Source of the DNA: Hepsetus odoe
Lineage: Eukaryota > Chordata > Actinopteri > Characiformes > Hepsetidae
Assembly: GCA_017165825.1 (NCBI GenBank)
Contig: CM029384.1
Span: 20,013,158-20,077,157 of the forward strand
Direction of reading: 5' to 3'
DNA length: 64,000 nt
In this document: positions 13,444 to 25,133 of the stretch, one piece after another
Layout: every line of letters begins with the position of its first letter
How positions within the stretch are numbered: the first letter of the stretch is position 1
Notes under the pieces: generated by a model
Databases searched by the model: none
Seen by the model: the letters and a program-made list of their open reading frames with translations, nothing else
What the model was told of the DNA's origin: nothing
Translations under genes and position numbers: made by a program

Positions 13444-13556
13444 AGACATTGGATTCATTTGGTTGCTTTGGAGTACCCCTTGCCGCCAGCCACAGCCATG
13501 TTCAAGGCGGCGGCTGGTGGCGAGGGGTACTCCAGTGCAACCCAATGAATGGGTCT
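13444..13556. repeat. Large inverted repeat (hairpin) inside the LTR element
   Basis: The left arm around GGAGTACCCCTTGCCGCCAG and the right arm around CTGGTGGCGAGGGGTACTCC are near-perfect reverse complements. Pairing extends outward about 50 bases per arm, with a loop of roughly 8 bases near 13498-13505. Confidence 0.8.
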
Positions 13557-13688
13557 AGGACCCCTTTAGGTTATGTGTCAGGCCCAGTCATGTTCCCCAA
13601 TGGGGGGGGGGTGTTTATACGGTTTGGGTTTTGTCTGGCCAATGCAGGGTTTAGCACCCCAGGAGTGGCACTGTTGGGGTAGGGCTTC

Positions 13689-13927
13689 TGTCATGGTTTG
13701 CGGTGCGCTGCCCTGCCTGGGCACACCTGGCATCTCATTAGGACGTTAGGTGTGCCTCAATGGCTCATGGGTATAAAGATCCCAGTGAGTCAGAGCAGAG
13801 TGTCTGTCATTCTGGATTCCTCATTGGGTGACTGTTAGTAAGTAAGCACATTAAGTTCAATGTTTGTTTGAGTGTAAGTTTATGTTCATGTCTAATACAG
13901 TTCAATCAACCCCACCTAACCATCACA
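13689..13927 (+). repeat. 3' LTR
   Basis: Starts TGTCATGG and ends ATCACA. It is followed directly by the ATGAG duplication. The TATA-like GTATAAAG is near 13771. Confidence 0.85.
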
Positions 13928-14094
13928 ATGAGTAGTAGTTGTAGTAATATGATCATTACTTTTGTTATTTTGGAATTGTTATATGAACATTTAACTTTTA
14001 CTGAGTAGGTTCACACCATTTTATTTACTCAAGTTATTATTATTATTAGAGGTTGTAGTAATCATTTAATTAATATTGTTTTTGGTAACCTTTG

Positions 14095-14215
14095 TCTTCT
14101 TCTTTCAGCTGCTTCCGTTTAAGGGTTGACACAGCAGATAATCCATTTCCATTTCTTACAGTCCTCTGCATCTTCCATCAACCTCCGTGTCCTCTCCACA
14201 TCCATAAACCTCCCC
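14095..14215 (-). mobile_element. RTE-like LINE 3'-end fragment
   Basis: The minus strand reads the LINE C-terminal end (EDAEDCKKWKW-type residues before a stop and a purine-rich tail). This matches the terminal 120 bases of copy 1, including the CTTCTTC tail complement. Confidence 0.65.
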
Positions 14216-14309
14216 GAAAACAACTCTGACCTGATTTTATGGACTGGGAATAAAACAGTACATTTTACTTTTAGTAAGCAAAATTAGGCATATGGTTTCC
14301 CATAAAATG

Positions 14310-14528
14310 TGAAAGTGAAATGGACCATTCTTGTCATTGTGAGTGCACAGCAAAACACACAGTGAACCTCAACTAAATTACACCTCTGGATTTTACCCAT
14401 ACACCCACACGTGCAGCAGGGGACAGCTTTTGAAAGTGCCTGGGCAGCAGTGATGGGGACGGCACCTTGCTCAAGGGTACCTCAGGGCAACCTACTGGTA
14501 AGGGATTCCAACAACGATCTTCTGATCA
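14310..14528 (-). mobile_element. Family A SINE, partial
   Basis: Shares GTACCTTGAGCAAGG-type body and the CACTGCTGCCC-AGG segment in minus-strand orientation. The tRNA-like head is missing or diverged beyond about 14528. Confidence 0.7.
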
Positions 14529-15724
14529 GAGAAGCGAAAATGTGCCTTTTAAAAACCCCAGATCATATTAGTGAGCATCCTAGAATCCAAAATACTGGAC
14601 CATAAGTCTTACACACATACAAAGTAGGGAAATATTGCTATAAGGCGATGTTTAGCCTTATACACCATATACACATATAGTTCACGGCTCTCTTTGGATG
14701 AACCTCGCAGCTAGTTTCCCTTACTGATCTCCCAAATGTCCCAGTCCCCAAATCCTACACTACACCATACTTTATTTCTATGTGATCTTGAGTGAAGTAT
14801 GACCTGGCTAAAACAGATTTAGGAGTAGCTTGTGGGCTCCTTTCAGTAATGAGGTCCCGCTTGATGACCCATTTAGACCTACAGCAACACAGCTTACAAT
14901 GGGGTGACACCTGGTGGTGACAGGGAATATATCTTTTCTTTCCCAACAGTTCAATTTACACAGAAAATTTGCAGTTGAGCTCCCAAATTGAATAAAAATA
15001 TATTTTCATCTATGGTTCCAGTTTAATGTATTTTTACCATGAAAACTGTGAACAATTGTGTAAACCTTGTAAAGCATGTCGGAAAATAATACAGTAGTCC
15101 ACCCTGGTGAGAGAAACTGTCAACAACTATGTAACAATCAATAAAAAAAAAACAATCAAACTACAAAATAGTAACTAAAGTTTCTAGGCGAGCATTCAGT
15201 GAACAGTAGAAGAAGAGAGATATGAAGCTGCTGGTCATAGTTTTCGTGTGACGTGACAACCTTGGACTGGACATCAGGAGGGCAAAACTAATCTTTCTTC
15301 GAGTGCCCACCACTTATTTTCACAAGGGTTGTTTTGTCAGAATGCTTTTTTTTTTTTTTGTAGTGGAGCGACACATTACTGAGAGCATATTGATTGATTG
15401 TGTACGGTCTTTACTACAGTTACATTTAAAGTGATCCAGTGACACCATATTAATAGGTTATGTATTTAAAGGGAAGGTTCATTTTCTATGTGAAAATTAG
15501 ATAACTATCACTGACAATCTTTCCTTAGATAATAGAGAATATAGTACATTTAATCTATCAAGCCACAACATTATTGACAGTCAAATCATACTCATCTGCC
15601 TGTAAACACATGGAAAAAAACTATGAATAGTGGCCTGTTTCTAAAAACAAGCCCAAAGTGAAAAGTCTGCCCACTTACTTGTCTGGCTGGTCTTTCTTTC
15701 CCATGTGTTTTTAAGTCACAGTTT
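14529..15724. other. Unassigned intergenic DNA
   Basis: AT-rich. No exon-like frame, RNA gene or named repeat seen. Confidence 0.5.
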
Positions 15725-15977
15725 TCCATCCATCCATCCATCCATTTTCTGCCGCTTGTCCCAAATGGGGTCGCGGGGGAGTGCTGGTGTCCAACCCAGC
15801 GCACACAGGGCGAGGACGGGGGACGCACCCTGGACAGGTCGCCAGCCCATCGCAGGGAGGAGCGGGACGGGGACGGCACCTTGCTCAAGGGTACCTCAGG
15901 GCAACCCATTGGGAAAGGGGCTAGAACCCCCGATCATGTGACCGACGCCCTAACCACTAGGCCACCACTGCCCCAAG
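15725..15977 (-). mobile_element. Composite SINE-like element (family A head plus second body)
   Basis: Plus strand: a (CATC)n-type start, CCATTTTCTGCCGCTTGTCC, GGTGTCCAACCCAGCGC, GACAGGTCGCCAGCCCATCG, then GGGACGGCACCTTGCTCAAG and the family A end CTAACCACTAGGCCACC. The same order of parts, inverted, is found at 63670-63865. That argues for one mobile composite rather than a chance junction. Confidence 0.65.
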
Positions 15978-16589
15978 TCACAGTTTTATAAAGGTAAATT
16001 TCTTAGAGAGTTCTAGCTAGGGACAGACCATAAAAATGAAGACCCCAGAAAATGAGCACATACTATCAGCAACCCAAGCCTGTGGGAGCATTTGCACCTA
16101 GGTTAGAAAAGAGAGTGCTACTAAGGGAATCAGCCAGCTTTTAATGTGAAAATTGTTCCAGTGCACTGGTACACCTCTTCCTTGAAGTTAACACAAAAAC
16201 CAGTGGGCCTCAGTTGTGACCTATTTTCCCTAGCCTCCAATCTCTGGCATCCCTTTTATAGTTTAAATATGCAATAAAAACATATAATGCCTTGCTTTCT
16301 TCCCCATCTTCAATTTTTTCTTCAAAATTTGTGAATTAAATGACCAAACAATTATGGTTTACTTCTACCAAGACATTTAGTTTCACTGTTTGTCAGTAAC
16401 TTTTGAAAGGTGACTGACATCTACTTAGGCTACCTGTTTAAGACTGTGATTTAACTTATATGCTTATGTGTCATTAAATACCAGCAAGAGCTATCTAAAA
16501 GCTCACAATGTCACATGACACAAATACTGCAATAGACATAAGAGTGTTGAGCTGAGAGCTTACAGGCTACAAAGCATCTTCAGTAACAG

Positions 16590-17980
16590 GCTGTCAGTTG
16601 CTCCTGTTGAGGGATCACCACAGCGAATCATTTGTTTCAATTTTTCCAGTCTGCTGCTTTGTCCTCATTCACACTGAAAAAGAAAAAGTGAAAATGACAA
16701 CCCTTGTCATTGCGAGGTCACAGCACAGCACACAGTGAACTACAACAAAATTGGATCTCTGCATTTAACCCATGCAAACACCGTGCAGCAGGGGGCAGCT
16801 ATTGAAAGCGCCAGGGGAGCAGTGATGGGGACGGTACCTTGCTCAAGGGTACCTCAAGGCAACCTACTGGTGAGGGAATCGAACCCCTCGATTCGAATCG
16901 AATCTTCAGGGGGGCAACTCCCTAACCACTAGGCCACCACTGCCTTCATGTCCTTGTTCACTTCAAACCTCTTCTTTGGCTTTCCTCTTCTGTTCTTGCC
17001 AAGCAGCTCCATCCTCAACGTTACTCCATCCTCAACCCAACATACTCCTTGTCTCTCTTCTGCACATGTCCAAACCAATACAAACTTGCTTCTCTGACTT
17101 TGTCTCCAAATCATCCAACCTGAGCTCTCCCTCTAATATACTCATTTGTAATCCTGTTCATCCTCATCATTCCCAAAGTAAATCTAAGAATCTTTATCTC
17201 TGATTTAACTTCTAGAGCATAGCTCCACTTCTCCAGGGTCTTCTCAAGCTATTCTTTATCACCCTAACTTTTCCCAGCTCTGTCTCTTTTACTAGTCAGT
17301 CGGTATATGTCCTTTTCTCCCTCCTTGCTGTCCAGCCTCTCATACAATTCACCATGCACCTTATCTTAAGCCTTCACCACTGCCTTCTTTGCCCTGCAAT
17401 TCATCTCTTTGTACTCCTGTCTACTTTTTATTTTCCAGCATCTTCTTTGCTAGCCATTTCTGTTCCGTTCTGTTTACACTGCTGAACAACTGGGTTCCAC
17501 CACCAGGTTTCCTTATCCTCTTTCTTCTGTCAACATGTCACACCAAGTTCCTTTCTAGCTGTCTCCCTTACCACTTTTGCTGTAATTGCCCAACAATTCA
17601 CTACCCCACAGGACCTGTCTTAACTCTGCCCTGAATTCCACCTTGCAATCTTGCTTCTTCAGCTTCCACCTTTGATCCTTGATGCTACTCTCACTTTTCT
17701 CTTCTTCTTGACGTCCAAGGTCATCCTACAGACAACCATTCCATCCTGTTGAGTTACTCTCTCCCCTGTCATTACTTTTAGGTTTCCAGTCTCCTTCAGA
17801 CTGACCCTCCTGCAAAGAATATAATCCACCTGTGTGCATCTTCCTACACTCTTGTATTTCACCCTGTAATTCCTCTAGTAGTTATGCTGCCAACATTCAA
17901 AATTTTTATGCTCACTTCCACTCTTTTACATTTTCCTCTCTCCTCCTACCTCCAGATATGCCTCCTGGGATTTTGTGTTC
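16590..17980 (-). mobile_element. RTE-like LINE, copy 3 (fragmented)
   Basis: The minus strand carries 3'-side residues (KSEKQVCIGLDMCRRETRS) near 17050-17110 and the endonuclease-RT linker (GRCTQVDYILCRRVSLKE, MVVCRMTLDVKKKRKVRV) at 17690-17860. Much of the RT core is missing. A family A SINE interrupts it at 16687-16946, as in copy 1. Confidence 0.75.
16687..16946 (-). mobile_element. Family A SINE inside LINE copy 3
   Basis: Nearly full length, with the body GGTACCTTGCTCAAGGGTAC and ending CTAACCACTAGGCCACCACT on the plus strand. It lies between LINE-derived sequence on both sides. Confidence 0.8.
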
Positions 17981-18434
17981 ACACACACACAAACCCACTT
18001 TTTCCAACGAAGTCAGGTAACTTCCTCAAAATTGTCAAAGTTCCTCAAGTTGGTTTCAGCATGTTCTTCGCCTTTGGAGTGACAGCCTGATCATGGAAGG
18101 GTCCAAGTAGTACCAAACACTTTCTGCTTATGAAATCTGGAAAATTCCTTAGCCTTGAAATATTTTAGGATCCATCTCTTGACTTTTCTCTATCCACAAC
18201 TTCATCCCTGAAAGTAACTTGCCACTCACAGCAGACTGTTTGCTTTCAGTTGCACCACCAATCACTAGAATGCTCCAGGGACAGCTGTCTGTATGCTGAC
18301 CTAATCAGAAGGATAACAACTGATCACACTGGAGGCCTTTTACCCTGGTGTAAACGGAGACAGTGGTTAGTTACTCCTGAGAGAGTTTATGGGGGATGGG
18401 AATCCTTCATCAGACTCAGTGACTGTCTGTCTCT

Positions 18435-18437
18435 TAT

Positions 18438-18481
<44 letters not shown>
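18435..18481. repeat. (ATCT)n tetranucleotide repeat
   Basis: About eleven tandem ATCT units. Confidence 0.95.
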
Positions 18482-18599
18482 GTCCCCTTTTCCTTCATTC
18501 TATATATATGTCTTTCCATTTTGATTTCTGTTTGGTTTTCTGTCTTTCACTAGTGGAAACAGATCAGACAGTAAGGTCCGCTCTTAGAATGAATGAACA

Positions 18600-19020
18600 C
18601 ATCATCAAACGAGCCGCACTTACGTCATGAGGTTTTTACACAAACCGCGGAGGGATATGACGCGATGAAAACAATTTAATTTCGCCCTTGCAGAGATTTG
18701 CTTAGAGTTTCGTCTATCGCCCATCACACGTTTGCATGTTTAAGTTAACTGCTGTAAACTTGCGATCGCACAACCTGGTCCATTTTCCTTTCTTTATGCG
18801 GACTACTTTTCCATGCGGAGGAAAAGCGGACCAGAATCGCGCGACACGAACAGGTGCGTGACGCGTAAACGGTCATTGGGCGAAGTCAGCGTAAAGCTAG
18901 CAGAATTAACAGCAAAACAGTACAGTTTAAACACTCTTTTAAGGTTGAAGTCTACACGGGACGCATGTACAACACGGTTATATCTTGAGGACGAAGGAGA
19001 ACCATGGTATAAAAGGTAAA
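18600..19020 (+). promoter_or_regulatory. sgsm3: Probable sgsm3 promoter and first noncoding exon
   Basis: This is the only stretch between the LINEs and the sgsm3 ATG with clustered CpGs (CGCGATG, TCGCGCGACACGAAC, GACGCGTAAACGG). Possible donors for an untranslated first exon are CACGAACAG/GTGCGT at 18853 and AAAAG/GTAAAA at 19015. No transcript evidence is available, so the start site and donor are inferred from composition and position. Confidence 0.5.
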
Positions 19021-19244
19021 AAAAAAAACAAACGTTTTATTCTGAGGGGGGTGTTAGCTGGCGCTAGCCGTTAAGAACTGCAAGACTAGCCGGACGTACT
19101 GGCCAATTGAGTGTTTACGAGTGAAATGTTCTTGAAAAACTTCAAGTACGTCGTTTATGTCTTCAGTATACCACCAGTCTTTTTAGCCGACATTCTGTTG
19201 GTCTTGTTGCAGCAGTGTTTCTAGACGAAGCAATTGAATTATCC

Positions 19245-19302
19245 GTTCCACCTTAAATGGTGACGCTATTGAATGTAATAGCGACAAAATTTAAGGTGGA
19301 AC
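19245..19302. repeat. 58-bp palindrome near the sgsm3 promoter
   Basis: The arms GTTCCACCTTAAAT...GCTATT and AATAGC...ATTTAAGGTGGAAC are reverse complements around a 6-base loop (GAATGT), with one short mismatch block. It looks like a tiny MITE or cruciform-forming element. Confidence 0.8.
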
Positions 19303-20089
19303 TGGCTATGCGAGTAAAACGCAAACTCCTATTCCTCTTCTCCAGCCTGTCAACCAATCTTTCTCGGCGTAATTGCTTATTTTGCAGGCTGACTGGGCTT
19401 GGAAACGTTCAGTAGGGCTTATACGCCTAAATCTACGTGTCGTGCAGCCGAAAGTCAACATCTGGCAACCTAAATACAAAACACCTGTAGCTTTCTAGAC
19501 TGTTATTAAAACTGACAATCCACATGTCTTTAAAACTAACATGTTTAGGTTCTTGTCAGAGAGTACAAACCTTTCAAAAAAGAAAACCTTTAGTGTTAAA
19601 CCACCACTGTCGCGGATATCATTCAGACAATTTTCTTTTAAAGCTAGGGATTTTTGTGTGAAATGGTAAAACAGACACCACCATTTTTATCCATTTTTTT
19701 CATAACACAAGAAAGCTATAAACAAGTCATGTGATTTGCATGTCTGCATTTCATCACTCAGGCAAAAATAGCAGGGAAAAATAAATGTAGGCCGTGTTTG
19801 ATTAAATAAAGAGTTTGATTGGATTAAGTGTATTGAATGGTGTGAAATGTTGAATTTTAACCAATGTATTTGTAGTTTTAATGGCATTGTAAAACTAGTA
19901 CAAGAAATGAATTGCTTCTGCTACAAACATTGAATAAGCATTAATAAAATTTTTATTTATTTATTTTTTTTTAATTTTGAGAAAATGTCTTCAAAGGACA
20001 TGTTATATTTTTCATACCGCTCATGCATTTGTTGTCTTGCTGTAAATGCACATGCATGTGTATACTGTATTATTTATTATACTCTTATA

Positions 20090-20390
20090 AATAGGGCAGC
20101 ACAGTATATCATGTGTTAATACTGATGTGGCAGGAAGCTGCAAATGAGCTTTTGACCAGTCAGTGTTTTTGACAAGATGACCAATCACAGTTCCAGGTCA
20201 GTGTTACTGGGTGTTTTAATTGTATTTATTAAATTCAACATAAGAAAAAACACTTTGGTGATTTAAAAGGTCCCCCTTTTTTTTACATTTACCTATACAT
20301 TTACCTGTATCCTTTGTTGTCTTAAAATACAGAGACGGCAATGTCATATCACAATATGACTTTATCTTGCCGCCCTACTAATGGAACTTT
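20090..20390. mobile_element. hAT-like nonautonomous repeat
   Basis: Opens with GGGCAGCACAGTATATCATG and closes with the rough inverse ATATGACTTTATCTTGCCGCCC. The interior block GCAAATGAGCTTTTGACCAG recurs inverted at 23.70 kb. Confidence 0.5.
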
Positions 20391-21566
20391 AAACAATTAT
20401 TCAGCTTTATCAGTTAAGTTTGTGGAATATTGATTTAACTTTCCACTTTCTTACATTGTTAGAGAAGCATCCAACCTGGAGCTAAAGTCACCTACACAAA
20501 ATCCCTATCCCTGGTAATGTAAGCAGGTTACATTACTAACACGTAACACCCTTTTAAGTGGCTTTGGTTTTGCTCATGTGTAGTATTTCAGAGCTAGAAA
20601 AGGATAAAACAGCATTTTCTCAATCAGCAAAAGTTAATCTAGAAACAAAAATGCTATAAGACTGTCTCATCATACTTGTAAAAAACAGTCTGTGGCCTAA
20701 AGACATATTATTATTGATCTTCAGACCAGTTTTTTTAACTATTATCATTTAACTTAAGCTTTAAATAATGGACATCCAGAGTTGAAATCCACATTTTCCA
20801 TCTTCTCTTGATCTCAGATTTTCACAACATTGCAATACATTTCTTTATATTTAAAATATTTTTTCTAAAGTCTAAAAGAATGTAAATAACTTTTCACATC
20901 TTGTTACTGTACTAACAAAATAACTGACTTGCAGCCCTATTCTGGACACACACACACAAGGCTGTATCCTGATAATAGAAATCAACATTTCTACAAAGCA
21001 ATAAGAGTGTTAAATCTTGACCTCAAGTTACAAACTGAAAATGCCACATATTTTAGTTTCTAGTATAGATCTTTTTCTTCTCCATTCATAGACCCGAATA
21101 TAGCCAATATTTTAAGATAATTACATCACGAATTTCATGATACATACACAGAAATTAATTTATTAATTTTTAGATTTTGTTAGTTACTACAACAGTAAAC
21201 ACCAAACCGCTCCATGCAGCCATGCTTGACAGATGGAAGTAAATGAGGTGATATACCTTAAATATTTAAACTGCAATATGAAAGATTTAATAAATTCAAA
21301 ATTTTGTCTAATGGTGGTGCTGTGGAGGGTCAAAGTGAGAGGGAGCTTAACTGCTCATTTAAGAGTGGATAGTGTTTCATGTGAGAAATAATTGATTGAT
21401 GATGTCTCGTAGCTACGATTTTTTTATTAATATAATTGGCAAATTTTACAAGGCAGTCAATTACCAGTGTTTTCAGTTCTGCATTTGAAATGTTTGGGAT
21501 GTCTTTTTTTTTTTTTTTTCCCCTTTTACTACTGTTTGCTTAAGGAACAACAAGAATGAAAATAAA

Positions 21567-21598
<32 letters not shown>

Positions 21599-21603
21599 GT
21601 CTT

Positions 21604-22150
21604 ACAGTACAGTGCAAAAGTTTTCGGCAGGTGTGAAAAAATGCTGTAAGCAATGAATGCTTTTAGAAATATAAATAATGATTGTCTATTTTTATCAATT
21701 TACAAAATGCAAAGTGAGCGAACAAAAGAAAAAATCTAAATCAAATCAATATTTGGTGTTACCTTTTGCCTTCAAACCAGCATAAATTCTTCTAGGTACA
21801 CTTGCACAAAGTTAGGGATTTTGTAGGATTATAGTCGGTGTATGACAATTTTACCAAACAGGTACTGATGATCATCAATGTCACACGGAGATTGAAACAC
21901 AGTCATGTTTGGAACAACCTACCAACTGAGTTCCTTCAAAAATTGTGTGCAAGTGTACCTAGACGAATTGATGCTGTTTTGAAGGCAAAGGGTGGTCACA
22001 CCAAATATTGATTAGATTTAGATTTCTCTTTTGTTCATTCACTGCATTTTGTTGATTGATGAAAATAAACGATTAACACTTCCATTTTTTTAAAGCATTC
22101 TTTGTTTACAGCATTTTTTCACATCGGCCCACAACTTTTGCACAGTACTG
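21604..22150. mobile_element. Fold-back Tc1 element with transposase 3' ends in both arms
   Basis: Long inverted arms of about 200 bases. The tips are ACAGTACAGTGCAAAAG and, inverted, CAGTACTGTGCAAAAG. The right arm reads the transposase C-terminus on the plus strand (VWNNLPTEFLQKLCASVPRR, then ending KYstop near 22011). The left arm reads a diverged version of the last residues on the minus strand. No DDE core is present, so it cannot be autonomous. Confidence 0.75.
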
Positions 22151-22156
22151 TGTGTA

Positions 22157-22165
<9 letters not shown>

Positions 22166-22205
<40 letters not shown>

Positions 22206-22346
22206 TATTTAATGTAAAATTATTATTTAATGTAACTCCCAACTGTACTGGAAAAAATTCATTAATTAATTTATTACTATTTTTTTTTTTTTTTTACAAG
22301 CTGCAGGATATGTAACTTGTGTTTTTTTTTTTTTTTTTTTTTTTAT
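22166..22346. repeat. (AT)n and poly-T tracts
   Basis: (TA)n at 22166-22201 and T runs at 22280-22297 and 22321-22357, adjoining the fold-back element. Confidence 0.9.
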
Positions 22347-22849
22347 TTTTTTTTTTCCTCTCTTCCCCCTGCATCTGACTAATGTCGTTTCACTGTAATA
22401 TTTTGAGTCTCTTCCTGCTCTTAAAGGAAATTGGATTAAAGCACTAAAGCACAGCTTTTGAGTGGGTTTTGAGCGCATTCAATTGCTTTTGATCTTGCCT
22501 AGTTGTTTTGGTGGTGTGTGTTTTAAATCTAACCTTTGTGTTTATGTTAATCGAGATTTCTGTGCCAGGCTGGAGCCACTAACATGTTTACTGAACTACC
22601 AGTTAGGTTGGGTCTGTTTGTCCTTTGCGGTTCACACCCTTCTCGGTGAGAACACAGTGCTCGAAAAGATCCTGCTGGAGTCTTTTAAAAGAGAGCCAGG
22701 TTCATTTTACATTAAATAGTATGGATGTACTTATTCATGTTGTTGCCATGCCCTTAATTTAAACTCCCTGTTTTGTAATTTAAAATGTTCTTGTTTGTTT
22801 GTGTCTCTGAGGTTCTGATAGGTAAGAAATCCAGTAAAATGCGTGCATG

Positions 22850-22852
<3 letters not shown>

Positions 22853-22905
<53 letters not shown>
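22853..22905. repeat. (AT)n microsatellite
   Basis: About 26 AT units, followed by CTCTCT and a TATATC stretch. Confidence 0.95.
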
Positions 22906-22909
<4 letters not shown>

Positions 22910-23639
22910 CTCTATATCTATATCTAACCATTTAAAATTGAAAGTTTTCAGTTTTGGCTGTGGTTGCCTGTGGCCTGGGATTGATCTTGCAGGCTATGAC
23001 TGTATCTTCTTAATTGAGTTGTATTGGACATGACACAGAAAACAAGTTGTTAGTAGGTAGGGTTTCATCATTACATGTTCTATTTTATTGTAAGCACAGC
23101 AGTTTAAGGAAACATTTCTAACCAACTGAGGATATAATTAAAGGACATATTTTTGTTGTGGTAAGCTTTAACTTATTACTTATTTTAGTTAAGCTAATGT
23201 CTCAAACTCAACTAGCAATTTCCATTAGCACAACGGTAATGTTTAAAGTTATAAAGTTTCTTCAATAAACTGAGACTCTGGGGAAATCCCTATTTCCTCC
23301 ATTCTTCCTTCCTTGTGAAGTTTGTAGTCACAACAAACAGAGTTCTTTAGAGCGTTCCCTCTCTCCCTCCCTCTTTTACACCCAGAAAAGAATGAAGAAT
23401 GGCTCCTGCCTCAGTCTCAGAGTTTTATAGATTTATAGATATATGAAAAAAATAAGCTGCAAAACAGAGTTTTAAAATCATTTATATTTACATACAAGTC
23501 CTCCGTCTCAGCCCCAGTCTTAGCCCCTGACATTCTCAGCAAAGCTCCAAGGTTTCCAAGGTTGCTGAAATTGAAAGCAACCAAAAAGGAAAAAAACTAT
23601 TTGAACATAACAGTTTTAAAGACACATTAACAAAAACAG

Positions 23640-23800
23640 CCTATATAATTCTAAGTAATAAACAGATTTAAACACTGTGATTGGTCACTTTGTTATTGGT
23701 TAAAGGCTCATTTGCATATTGCAGCCTTCAACAATTATCAGTTTTGCAGAAACCAATATTGCAATAGCTTTTGACACAGAATATTGTGTGGCCCTGTTTG
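23640..23800. mobile_element. hAT-like repeat fragment
   Basis: GGCTCATTTGCATATTGCAG and CAATATTGCAATAGC match, in opposite orientation, the interior of the 20.1-20.4 kb element. It ends GTGTGGCCCTG. Confidence 0.45.
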
Positions 23801-25133
23801 CTAGTAACCATCAAATACATTTAACTAATTTTAAAAAATGGTGTTAGTGACATTGTGCTTTTATTAATTATTAGCTACTTTTCCACTGTTGCAGGTCACT
23901 AGTGCATGAAATCAGCCAAATCTTTATTGATCTTCTGGTCCTTATTTGTGGTTGTATGGCTCACTAAGTTTCTAAGGAGCAGGGCTAGTTAGCTATACTA
24001 TCGCTTCATTCTATTTCCATTCGTCTTTTAGCCATTAAACTGAGATGGAGCAGATATGACAATGCAACATCTGGTTGTTTCCATTGCTGTTTTTTTTTTT
24101 TTTTACATTTATTTTTTATTTAAAAGCTGAGCATGTAAGCCTGTGTATACAATGAGAAAATGATTAGATAAAATAGTAGATGTGAGGGGGGAGGGATAAG
24201 TCAAGCAGCCTGGCTGCTTAAATGCCTTTAAAGAGGAATTTCATTGTTTATTTCCCACAAATAATCCTGCATTATTTAATCCTGGAGATAAAGAAACTCA
24301 CTCAGAGTGGTTCTATGTGAACTAGCTGATAATTCTAGAGTATTAGCACTCCAACTGTTTTGGTAAGCAGTGGAATTGCACTATCCCTTCTCATGATTTA
24401 ACACACGAGTAAATTAATAAAGTTAACTAGGACCAAGCAAAATGTCATTTTCTTGGATTGTATAAACAACCACAGATTTTTTAATGTATTTTTTAAAGTA
24501 ATTTTAAAAGCGTGTCAAATGTATCAACCAGACATCATGACCTTTCTTCACGCTCTTATTTGAATGGTGCATTCTTTTGTTCCCAATTGAATTTGTAACA
24601 CTAACACTATTCCTTAGAGTTTGTTTGGATGGTATTATGGTATTAAGTAAAAGTGCAAAAGTGAACACACTTTTTTTTTAATAATGAAAAATGGTTGAAG
24701 TTCAGCTTCCCTGACTGGAAACTGCTATCCTGAAATACGCCCTTTTATTTGGATTGTTTGTGGTTTCTCTGTAGAAAAATAAGTTTAGTCATTTTTCATA
24801 TTCATTGTAATCATTTAAAAATAGTCATTTTTCAATGACATTTTTCATTTAATCTATATGTTTACCTGGAGAAGCAATTTGTTTTTGTGTTTTAAATTGG
24901 TTAAAGAGTTGCATCATTTGTGCTGAGTACTATTGATTGTTCCTTCTTTGTTTGAGAAGTTGAGAATATGATAAGAACATAGGCCAAGAGTTTGTGCTAT
25001 TGATGAACCAATTTAGGTCTGTGTAAGAATGCTTTGCCTGTAATGTGCATCAGTGGAACTACCTTTGATACTCTGGTTTTGTTTGTCTTCCCAGGCTAAC
25101 TTTTAGAAAAGAAACTCTACAGCTTCTGCAAGC

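Larger units (their letters stand above)
12754..13932 (+). mobile_element. Small LTR retroelement with 5-bp target duplication
   Basis: Two direct repeats begin with TGTCATGGTTTGCGG and end with CA: 12759-13031 (273 bp) and 13689-13927 (239 bp). They are flanked by the identical pentamer ATGAG at 12754-12758 and 13928-13932, a typical LTR-element target site duplication. The interior is only about 657 bp and has no gag, protease or RT frame, so this is a nonautonomous, TRIM-like or internally deleted element. Both LTRs contain a TATA-like box (GTATAACG / GTATAAAG). The strand assignment follows the LTR TATA box and TG...CA polarity. The superfamily (perhaps Ty3/gypsy) is inferred. Confidence 0.85.
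19303..25094. other. Probable sgsm3 intron 1 with repeats
   Basis: Long AT-rich stretch with no coding exon visible. It contains hAT-like fragments, a fold-back Tc1 element and microsatellites listed separately. If the first exon ends near 18.85-19.02 kb, intron 1 is about 6 kb. Confidence 0.5.

Noticed and set aside
18430..18485. Tandem repeats as a CRISPR-like array
   Set aside because: Units are 4 bp with no spacers; this is a simple microsatellite, and the DNA is vertebrate.
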